Positions 23,384-30,338 of a DNA stretch of 64,000 nucleotides are shown piece by piece. The translations under genes and the position numbers were made by a program. Origin of the DNA: Anticarsia gemmatalis (taxonomy: Eukaryota > Arthropoda > Insecta > Lepidoptera > Erebidae). The notes under the pieces are model-generated. The model did no database searches and was not told the DNA's origin. It worked only from the letters and a program-made list of their open reading frames with translations. Every line of letters starts with the position of its first letter. Position 1 is the first letter of the stretch. The stretch covers positions 3,713,001-3,777,000 of the forward strand of contig NC_134754.1 of NCBI RefSeq assembly GCF_050436995.1. Reading direction: 5' to 3'.

Positions 23384-26380
23384 ATGTTTCTTTCATGTCG
23401 CGATATGTGTTCTAAACAATTCTTTAAAATGATGCCATTTAATTTAATATCAAACGAGGTTGATGAAGATGCGATGTCTTCGCCCCTTGAAACATGCTCC
23501 CCTCTTAGGTGTTCGAGTATTATATCTCACCCCTATGATAAACTAAAAATTATACACCTAAATATAAGAAGCATTAATAAAAACTTTCTCCAGTTTTTGG
23601 CAATGGTACACACGACAAATATATATTTTGATGTCATTATTCTGTCTGAATGTTGGCTTAAAAATACTGTAAAAATTCCTGACCTTCCTGGCTATTCTGC
23701 GCACGCGACTGAAAACAACCATCTCCAGAATGATGGGGTCGTAATATATATAAAAAACTCCGTGAATAGCTCAGTGTATGAACCTCAATTTTTAAATGCT
23801 AATATATTAGTAACTACTATTGGAAATACTGCAATTATAGGCGTTTACCGTTCCCCATCCCACAAAGATCTTAAAAACTTTTATAACAGTCTAGATACAT
23901 TAATTCACTCTCTTAGTGCCTTTTCAAATATTGTCTTAATTGGAGATGTGAACATCGATATTAAACCTAATAACAAAGACACCAACTCAAATGAATATCT
24001 GACAAATACCGCTACTTTGGGGCTCTGGCCAGCTCACTTCCTACCGACCAGAATTGACAATTGTTTGGATCACGTACTATTAAAAGTTACGGCTCCAGCT
24101 CAAGTTCTGATCCTAGACACACACATCACGGACCATTTGCCGATACTACTTAGCCTAACACTCCATCCTACAAAGCCAAAACCCAGCAAGACACTCATGC
24201 GCCTTAACTACCCTGCCATCAAAATTGATATAGATGACACTGATTTTAGTCAAATCACAAATGAAACCGATCCAGACGAAGCCACAAACCAGCTAATTAC
24301 CACTATACAGAACGTTATCACAAAACACACGCAGTCAATCTATGTCCCTAAAAGATTAAGAATTTTAAAGCCATGGATGACCAAAGGATTGATAAAATGC
24401 ATCCAAAATCGTGACAAAATGCACTTACGACAAAAATTGGACCCAAATAATACGATACTCAAACTCACATATAGAAGATATCGCAATTTCTGCAACAATC
24501 TTTTACGTAAACTCAAAAATGCACATGACAAAGCTGAACTAACTAAAGCTAAAAACAATCCTAAAGCTACGTGGAAAGCAATAAAATGTATAACAGGAAC
24601 TGAGTCCAAAACACGGCCACCTAAAGAATTGTTGCATCTTGCACACACCGAACAGGCTTCTTTGGACTTAGTAAACAGATTTTTCGTCAACATAGGGAAA
24701 GAGCTGGCCGAGGGAATCTCTCAACGCCAAGCCTCACCGCCCATGAACGCCATGTACCAAGCCACGTCCATAAACTGCCCACGCGACTCTCTTGCTATTC
24801 TGCCAGTACACAATAGTCAAGTTGAATCACTAATAGCCGGATTAAGGGCCAACTGTGCTACAGGATGGGATGGTATACCAGCTAAAGTACTAATACAATC
24901 AAAATCTGCATTATCACCACCTATTGCTCATATCTGTAATTTGGCAATCCAGTCTGGTACCTTTCCAAAAGCCTTAAAAAAAGCGGTTGTCCATCCAATC
25001 CATAAGGGTGGAGACAGAGACAGCGTTACGAACTATAGGCCGATTTCAGTACTGACTTCCCTATCAAAAATTTTGGAGCGTATCCTGAACAACAGTCTTT
25101 ACACATTCCTGACCAAAAATAAATTACTCGCAGAAAACCAGTTCGGTTTCCGGAACGGTAAATCGTGTGAGGATGCTGTTACTACTCTGGTAAACGATTT
25201 GTCGGAAAAGATGGATCAAAAGCTGAAATGCTATGGTATCTTTTTAGACCTCTCCAAAGCGTTCGACACTGTCTCTGTTTCCAGGCTCATATGTAAATTG
25301 GAAGCCTCTGGAGTGCGTGGTTTGGCGCTAGATATCTTCAGAAGTTATTTATCTGATCGCTCCCAGTGCGTAAAAATAGATTCCCTCGTCAGTTCTGATG
25401 ATGCTCTCTGTTTTGGAGTTCCACAAGGCAGTATACTTGGTCCAACCCTGTTTCTGCTGTACATTAATGACCTCTGCCAACTCTGCATAACAAATTGCAA
25501 AATCTTTGCTTATGCAGACGATACAGCATTGCTCGTGTACGGTAAGAACTGGGATGAAGCTCGACTGACTGCTGAAAAGGCCTTACGAGTAGTTATGACT
25601 TGGTTAACCGCAAACTTACTGACTCTCAACATTAACAAAACCAACATCATTCGGTTTACACATCCCACTTCTCATGTGCCACTCACAAGTAGGGCTGTAG
25701 TCAGGGCTCATTCATGTGCGGTAGACTCAGGGTCGGTAAATTGTGACTGTCCACAACTTACCCAGGTCAGTAAGCTTAAATATCTTGGTGTGTACGTGGA
25801 TGGGAAATTAAGTTGGAGGCCCCACATTGAGGCTATGTGCAGTCGACTCAGGCGACTTATTTTCATCTTTAAGGAACTCAGACATTCTGCTGATCGCGAA
25901 ACCTTGCTCCTCGTGTATCGCAGTCTGTCTGAGTCCTTAATCACTTACTGTATACCTGCGTGGGGTGGAGCTTGCAAAACAATCCTCCTTCACCTTGAGC
26001 GTGCTCAACGGGCGATCCTCAAAGTCATGTTCTTTAAGCGCAGGCTCTATTCTACTGAATTGCTTTACGCGGATACAGGTGTACTCACTGTGAGACAACT
26101 ATATATACTACGTACAATTTTAAGACGCCACTCAATGCTAACTTTTGATCGGAGCATTGCACAAAGACGGCCTGGCAGCTCAGTCTGTGACAGGGTCCCA
26201 CATCGCACTGCGCTGGCGGGACGTCAATTCTCAGTTCAAAGTGCTCGCCTATACGATATTATACATAAGAAAATCCCTATTTATAACCAGACCAGTCATG
26301 TTAATAAAAATAAAATCGCTAAATGGTTACAAAAACTTAGTTATGCTGAAACAGAAAATCTGTTAAAAGTTGCTATATAA
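23384..26380 (+). CDS. LINE ORF2: APE-type endonuclease and reverse transcriptase
   Basis: This 998-residue polyprotein nicks target DNA and primes reverse transcription there. The N-terminal apurinic-type endonuclease spans about 53-260: LKIIHLNIRSI (Asn60), ILSECWL (Glu89), IIGVYRSP, LIGDVNIDI (Asp188, Asn190) and ITDHLPI (Asp250-His251). The reverse transcriptase follows: GWDGIPAKVL (494-503), NYRPISVLTSLSKILERI (550-567), FLDLSKAFDTV with Asp622, GVPQGSILGP (678-687) and the catalytic FAYADDTALL (Asp712-Asp713), then the thumb motif KLKYLGVYVDGKLSW. There is no RNase H domain. All key residues are present and no stop or frameshift is seen. The first ATG is used; Met16 or Met17 could be the real start, since the endonuclease begins only at about residue 53. 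Confidence 0.93.
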   Translation: MFLSCRDMCSKQFFKMMPFNLISNEVDEDAMSSPLETCSPLRCSSIISHPYDKLKIIHLNIRSINKNFLQFLAMVHTTNIYFDVIILSECWLKNTVKIPDLPGYSAHATENNHLQNDGVVIYIKNSVNSSVYEPQFLNANILVTTIGNTAIIGVYRSPSHKDLKNFYNSLDTLIHSLSAFSNIVLIGDVNIDIKPNNKDTNSNEYLTNTATLGLWPAHFLPTRIDNCLDHVLLKVTAPAQVLILDTHITDHLPILLSLTLHPTKPKPSKTLMRLNYPAIKIDIDDTDFSQITNETDPDEATNQLITTIQNVITKHTQSIYVPKRLRILKPWMTKGLIKCIQNRDKMHLRQKLDPNNTILKLTYRRYRNFCNNLLRKLKNAHDKAELTKAKNNPKATWKAIKCITGTESKTRPPKELLHLAHTEQASLDLVNRFFVNIGKELAEGISQRQASPPMNAMYQATSINCPRDSLAILPVHNSQVESLIAGLRANCATGWDGIPAKVLIQSKSALSPPIAHICNLAIQSGTFPKALKKAVVHPIHKGGDRDSVTNYRPISVLTSLSKILERILNNSLYTFLTKNKLLAENQFGFRNGKSCEDAVTTLVNDLSEKMDQKLKCYGIFLDLSKAFDTVSVSRLICKLEASGVRGLALDIFRSYLSDRSQCVKIDSLVSSDDALCFGVPQGSILGPTLFLLYINDLCQLCITNCKIFAYADDTALLVYGKNWDEARLTAEKALRVVMTWLTANLLTLNINKTNIIRFTHPTSHVPLTSRAVVRAHSCAVDSGSVNCDCPQLTQVSKLKYLGVYVDGKLSWRPHIEAMCSRLRRLIFIFKELRHSADRETLLLVYRSLSESLITYCIPAWGGACKTILLHLERAQRAILKVMFFKRRLYSTELLYADTGVLTVRQLYILRTILRRHSMLTFDRSIAQRRPGSSVCDRVPHRTALAGRQFSVQSARLYDIIHKKIPIYNQTSHVNKNKIAKWLQKLSYAETENLLKVAI

Positions 26381-26479
26381 AACATGTTTTGTAAATGTTA
26401 TTTTTATATTAATATAGCTCGCTGATACTTAAACTGCAACATAGTTATAAATATATTAGTTAATCGGAGGAATCACGAA

Positions 26480-26520
26480 CGACTCCTAAGATACAGGTTC
26501 CCCACCTAGTTTAGGAGTCG
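26480..26520 (+). repeat. 3' UTR stem-loop of the LINE
   Basis: The two 10-nt arms are perfect complements around a 21-nt loop containing CAGGTTCCCCACC. Hairpins near the 3' end are used for template recognition by several non-LTR retrotransposons; that role here is inference. Confidence 0.7.
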
Positions 26521-26613
26521 GTTGTTTTGACCTCAATTTATTGTTCCTAAAGTACAACTAATGTAAAGTTTATGAAATCATTGTAATTATGTTTGACTGT
26601 ACTGAATAAAGAT

Positions 26614-26622
26614 ATTATTATT
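26614..26622. repeat. ATT tail of LINE, left part
   Basis: Three ATT units follow the GATATT that ends the LINE. The array resumes at 30317-30338 on the far side of the Dong-type insertion, as expected if that element inserted into the repeat. Confidence 0.7.
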
Positions 26623-26768
26623 CTCTTTATTTATAATTCTTCTTAATTATTACATTTTTAAATATATATTTTCATTATAGTAAGAAAAATATAAAAAAAA
26701 AAACATATTTAAAAATATAAAAATTAGGTGGCCACCGGTATCGGGAACAGGGTCCAAAGTACCGGCGG

Positions 26769-29495
26769 TTAGGACTCCAGGGCGAGGAACCTCCTAACGA
26801 TTCGTGCCGTGCCGAGAAGAACCGCCTTCTGCATCAGGCCCTTGACCCAGCTGCCCAACGCAAGCCTCCGAAGATGTTGGTCGAGACTCTTAGCTATAAG
26901 TCCGTTAACTGACACGACTATGGGGACAATAATCGCGGAATCCACATCCCACATGTCGACAATCTCATGAGCCAGATCCAAATATTTAACTTCTTTATCT
27001 TTTTCGGCCTTCACGAGATTCTCGTCATGCGGGACAGTGATGTCGACGATTACTGCGACACGCTCTGATCGGTCTACAACCACTATATCGGGTTTGTTCG
27101 CAATTATAGTGCGATCCGTGATTATAGACCGATCCCAGTACATGGTGATTGAGCCATTTTCAAGAACCGGCTCCGGAACATACCTGTAGTAAGGGACCTC
27201 GGTGACCACAAGATTATGCTTCAGAGCAAGTTGCTGGTGGATGATCCTGGCTACTTGGTTGTGTCTGTGCAAGTACTCTCCATTGGCAAGACGCGAACAG
27301 CCGGAAACTATATGTCTGAGGGACTCGCCAGGCTGATGACAAGCCCGGCACACGTCAATTGTGCCGTCCTTCATAATATATTTCCGGTAGTTGTTCGTCT
27401 TGACAACTTCGTCAGCAATTGCGCAGACAAACCCCTCGGTTTCTCCAAAGAGATCACCGAAGCGTAACCAGGCCACCGACGCCAGCAGGTCGACATCGGG
27501 TCCGTGAAGGGCCCGATAGTACCTGCCATGCAGCTCCTTGCTCCGCCACACATCGACGCGGTCCCCAACGTCCATCACCACAGGCCGTCGCCAGTTCTCG
27601 TTAGCCAAGGACAGAGGAGTGAGTCCTTTATCAACTGCAACCACATCTCGGTGCAACCCCACGTCAATGCTGAGAAAATAATCTCGAAGACTGCACACCT
27701 CGCGGTTGTGGAGGGTTTTGGCATTCAAAAAACCTCGACCCCCACACTTCCGCGGAATGTACAGTCTCATCACCGATGATCGCGGGTGATGCATCCGATA
27801 TGAGGTCAGCAGTGACCGGACTCTCCTATCCAGGGCGTCCAGCTCGGTCTGAGTCCACTTGAGTATGCCAAAGGAGTACATCAGAAGTGGAATGACCCAA
27901 CCGTTAAAGGCACGAACCTTGTTACCACCCGACAAAAGACTATTAAGTACTTTTCTCAGGCGGCCAAAGAAACGTTCCCGCAACGATCGTTTCATTCCCA
28001 CCTCATCGATGCCTAACGCCTGTGACATACCCAAGTATTTGTAGGTGTCGGTGGCGAGGAGCGGTCTGAGAGTTGTGTGATCCGAGAGTTGTAAACCCTC
28101 GGATGTCACCACCCTCCCCTGTTTTACATGCATGACCGCACACTTGTCTACACCAAACTCCATTCTGATGGAATTACTGAAAACTTCAGTCACCTTCAGC
28201 AATTCCACCATATGCGGTTCGGATGAAGCAAACAACTTGAGGTCATCCATGTAGAACAGGTGAGATATGACTTGACCATCTCTTCGCAACCTATAACCTT
28301 GGCCCGAAATCCTCAGTAAAGTACTGAGAGGGTTCAGTGCCAGGCAAAACCACAAGGGACTCAGACTGTCACCCTGAAAGATGCCTCGCTCTATCCTTAA
28401 CAACTCGCCGTCACCGAGAACCCGCCCACACCCTGGATAGCGAAGGCCAGTCGTCCATTGGCCCATGCATGATCTCAAGAAGGCGCATAGAGTTGCATCT
28501 ACTTTATACAACTCCAGCACCCTCAGCAGCCATGAATGGGGCACAGAGTCATAGGCCTTCTTGTAATCTATCCAGCATGTAGACAGACTCCTACGGTTCC
28601 GGCGAACTTGCTGGCAAATGGCCATATCAATGAGGAGTAGCTCTTTAGTGCCACGGGCCCCATTCCTACATCCATTCTGAGAGATAGCCATGATGTTATT
28701 TCCAGTTATATGTTCATTTAGTTTTCCTCTCAGAATAGATGTGAGTAATTTATATAACGTGGGTAAACACGTGATGGGCCGATAATTTTTGGGATCCGTG
28801 GCATTACCTGACTTATAGAGCAAGTGGGTGATACCGTTAGTTAAAAAAGATGGTAGCGATCCAGACTCCACAGATGACTGGAATAGGGAAGCTAAGCGTG
28901 CATGCGAACTACGCAGCCATTTTAACCAAAAGTTATGCAGTCCGTCCGGTCCGGGAGATTTCCAATTGGCCAGCGAACGGACTGCGTTGGCTACATCTTC
29001 GGTCTCAATATTTATAGCCGGCATTCTTTCTATGGGCTCACATGCACGCTCAACCTCCCGCATCCAGACACCCTCAGTGTGGTCAACCGGTACCGACCAA
29101 ATACTACGCCAGAACGTATTCGTAGAATCAGCATCCGGCAGGCCCATGTCGCCCACACTTTGATCGGATCGCTCCCAGGCTCTGTATATCCACTTTTGAT
29201 CACTCTGGAACATGCGATTCTGGGTATATCTCGCTACACGCTTTTTGTACCTCTTAATGCGGTTTGCCCACGCGTAAACCTTCTGCTTCAGAAAGTCGAT
29301 GCGCTCTGTGATCCGGGCATGGTAGTCTTGGGGACTTATATCAGTCCCCATGAATGCTCGACGCACAAAGCGCATAACTCTCGGGCGCATATTGCCCGAC
29401 CTGAAGCAGATAAGTTTGCCAATCATCACCCTGGCATCAGCAATACGTCGTTCAATCCTGCACTGCCAAGCCGGTACGGCTGGCTTCGGTCGCAT
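26769..29495 (-). CDS. R4/Dong-type reverse transcriptase with restriction-like endonuclease
   Basis: This protein of 908 residues (from the first in-frame ATG) copies the element's RNA at a nicked target. Motifs, numbered from that ATG: SLANWKSPGPDG (about 174-185), PKNYRPITCLP (235-245), CWIDYKKAYDSVPHSW (307-322), GIFQGDSLSPLWF (371-383) and catalytic LFYMDDLKLF (Asp417-Asp418). A CCHC knuckle follows, CRAC with His728 and Cys733, then the PD-(D/E)xK-like endonuclease: KPDIVVV (Pro802-Asp803) and VDITVP (Asp818). RT, then knuckle, then C-terminal nuclease defines the R2/R4 group; the sequence style fits Dong. The frame is open 40 codons further, to 29615, without another ATG. Residues such as VHSILYCAANAVCRIAG just upstream look coding, so the N-terminus may be truncated or begin at a non-AUG codon. 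Confidence 0.9.
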   Translation of the reverse strand: MRPKPAVPAWQCRIERRIADARVMIGKLICFRSGNMRPRVMRFVRRAFMGTDISPQDYHARITERIDFLKQKVYAWANRIKRYKKRVARYTQNRMFQSDQKWIYRAWERSDQSVGDMGLPDADSTNTFWRSIWSVPVDHTEGVWMREVERACEPIERMPAINIETEDVANAVRSLANWKSPGPDGLHNFWLKWLRSSHARLASLFQSSVESGSLPSFLTNGITHLLYKSGNATDPKNYRPITCLPTLYKLLTSILRGKLNEHITGNNIMAISQNGCRNGARGTKELLLIDMAICQQVRRNRRSLSTCWIDYKKAYDSVPHSWLLRVLELYKVDATLCAFLRSCMGQWTTGLRYPGCGRVLGDGELLRIERGIFQGDSLSPLWFCLALNPLSTLLRISGQGYRLRRDGQVISHLFYMDDLKLFASSEPHMVELLKVTEVFSNSIRMEFGVDKCAVMHVKQGRVVTSEGLQLSDHTTLRPLLATDTYKYLGMSQALGIDEVGMKRSLRERFFGRLRKVLNSLLSGGNKVRAFNGWVIPLLMYSFGILKWTQTELDALDRRVRSLLTSYRMHHPRSSVMRLYIPRKCGGRGFLNAKTLHNREVCSLRDYFLSIDVGLHRDVVAVDKGLTPLSLANENWRRPVVMDVGDRVDVWRSKELHGRYYRALHGPDVDLLASVAWLRFGDLFGETEGFVCAIADEVVKTNNYRKYIMKDGTIDVCRACHQPGESLRHIVSGCSRLANGEYLHRHNQVARIIHQQLALKHNLVVTEVPYYRYVPEPVLENGSITMYWDRSIITDRTIIANKPDIVVVDRSERVAVIVDITVPHDENLVKAEKDKEVKYLDLAHEIVDMWDVDSAIIVPIVVSVNGLIAKSLDQHLRRLALGSWVKGLMQKAVLLGTARIVRRFLALES

Positions 29496-29582
29496 CGCTG
29501 TGTCTTGTTGGAATTTAACACCAGCGATGCGACATACTGCATTGGCCGCACAGTACAGAATTGAATGCACGTCAATCAAATC

Positions 29583-29602
29583 AATATTATTATTATTATT
29601 AT
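29583..29602. repeat. Internal ATT array at the 5' edge of the Dong frame
   Basis: Six ATT units, read as AAT (Asn) codons in the Dong frame, form the seam between recognisable coding sequence (below 29582) and the GC-rich segment 29603-30316. Such an array is what an insertion into a TAA repeat would leave. Confidence 0.8.
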
Positions 29603-29723
29603 GTAAGTCTGTACCTCATCTCGGGACTATGGAGTCCCGGATTTTTGGTAGGCGTGCGTGGGGCCGAAGCCAACACGTAGAGGCCCTTTTCGACTGCTTT
29701 AATATTTCAAAAATGTATGATGT

Positions 29724-29787
29724 CACAATCCGGTGATTATCCCTGTTTACACTATAAAGTGCACCCAAGGACAATCACCGGACTGTG
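29724..29787 (-). repeat. 19-bp stem-loop with strand-specific wobbles
   Basis: Arms 29724-29742 and 29769-29787 pair at 17 of 19 positions. The two exceptions (29728 with 29783, 29739 with 29772) are A-C mismatches on the plus strand but U-G wobbles on the minus strand. This argues for a structured minus-strand RNA. Confidence 0.7.
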
Positions 29788-30270
29788 TGGAACTATGGCA
29801 AAACTAATGGAAAAAACTACTTGGGCTATTGGGATGGGTTGCTTGTGGACTGGAGTGTTGGTGATCTATAGGGACTATGGCGCCTGCCTATAACAATGTA
29901 AATAACACGTAAAAGTGGCAGGCGGAGACTCGCCAACTCACAAACTGGGCCCCCCAAACTAGTCGCTCAAAATGCAACAAGGGGGCAACAGGGACGTGAG
30001 CGGCTGAAGGACGGAGAGGCCTCGCTGGACGTTAAACTCAGATCACTTGCTCCCTGAGGGTCCGGCATCACTGGCCCACTAGCCACTTACGCTCAGCATC
30101 CGTCCTCCGAACAGAGTGGGAGCTCTGCTCTCGCGACTCCACTCTGGACGGCCAATGAAGGCAAGCCAGAGGCGGGGGACCGCTTCCTCGTCAGTTTTCA
30201 CTCCGACCAGCCAACTAAGGCAAGCCGGAGATGAGGAAGGGTGACTTCCCCCTGGAGCACTCAGGTACCG

Positions 30271-30306
30271 CGGGGTCGCTACTCCCCGTCACCTCGCCTC
30301 AAGGTG
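30271..30306 (-). repeat. Two adjacent GC hairpins at the 5' edge
   Basis: CGGGG/CCCCG (30271-30275 with 30284-30288) and CACCT/AGGTG (30290-30294 with 30302-30306) form two consecutive hairpins just inside the ATT junction. R2-group elements can carry self-cleaving HDV-like ribozymes at their 5' ends; I could not fit that pseudoknot here. Confidence 0.65.
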
Positions 30307-30316
30307 CCCTGCGGGC

Positions 30317-30338
30317 TTATTATTATTATTATTATTAT
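30317..30338. repeat. ATT tail of LINE, right part
   Basis: About seven TTA units lie between the Dong-side GC-rich segment and AT-rich host DNA. They read most simply as the distal part of the plus-strand LINE's (ATT)n tail, displaced by the nested insertion. Confidence 0.75.

Larger units (their letters stand above)
22040..26622 (+). mobile_element. Two-ORF non-LTR retrotransposon (CR1/Jockey group)
   Basis: A near-complete LINE: a 5' region of uncertain start, ORF1 (22159-23139), a 244-bp spacer, ORF2 (23384-26380), and a 3' untranslated region with a stem-loop (26480-26520), AATAAA (26605-26610) and a terminal (ATT)n tail. The tail is split: ATTATTATT at 26614-26622 and more ATT units at 30317-30338, because a minus-strand R4/Dong element sits in between. 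The endonuclease-RT order in ORF2 and the FP25K-like ORF1 fit the CR1/Jockey superfamily. A Daphne- or Kendo-like lineage is possible but not established. Both ORFs are intact, which suggests a recent insertion. Confidence 0.85.
26381..26622 (+). other. 3' untranslated region and tail of the plus-strand LINE
   Basis: It contains a stem-loop with 10-bp arms (CGACTCCTAA at 26480-26489 and TTAGGAGTCG at 26511-26520), a candidate recognition structure for the element's own reverse transcriptase. AATAAA at 26605-26610 then precedes the first part of the (ATT)n tail at 26614-26622. Confidence 0.75.
26623..30316 (-). mobile_element. R4/Dong-type non-LTR retrotransposon nested in the LINE tail
   Basis: This minus-strand element carries one large ORF with reverse transcriptase, a CCHC knuckle and a restriction-like endonuclease, the R4/Dong arrangement. 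It is flanked by ATT repeats on both sides (26614-26622 and 30317-30338), matching the known preference of Dong for TAA repeats. Its 3' UTR is 26623-26768. The 5' part is ambiguous: 29602-30316 may be its own 5' untranslated region, or a second insertion into the same microsatellite, because another six-unit ATT array lies at 29583-29602 where coding similarity stops. The ORF is uninterrupted. Confidence 0.85.
29603..30316 (-). mobile_element. GC-rich structured segment between two ATT arrays
   Basis: This stretch of about 715 bp is much more GC-rich than its flanks and holds no long ORF. It has several stem-loops: 29622-29639, 29724-29787, 30271-30288 and 30290-30306. An imperfect direct repeat is centred on GGCAAGCC (30151-30167 and 30210-30226). 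It is bounded by ATT microsatellites on both sides. Either it is the 5' untranslated region of the Dong element, or it is an independent, possibly non-autonomous, TAA-targeting insertion. The pairing at 29724-29787 is better in minus-strand RNA, so the functional sense is probably minus, like Dong. Confidence 0.6.

Noticed and set aside
23109..23432. Hydrophobic 107-codon frame between LINE ORF1 and ORF2
   Set aside because: It overlaps both ORFs in a different phase and owes its hydrophobicity to T-rich spacer sequence.
28935..29564. 209-codon plus-strand ORF
   Set aside because: It is antisense to the intact Dong reverse transcriptase frame and lacks any domain; it is a shadow frame in GC-rich coding DNA.
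26769..29579. Dong ORF start at 29579
   Set aside because: That position is a TTG codon, which is not a normal eukaryotic start. The first in-frame ATG is at 29495, although coding similarity appears to continue upstream.
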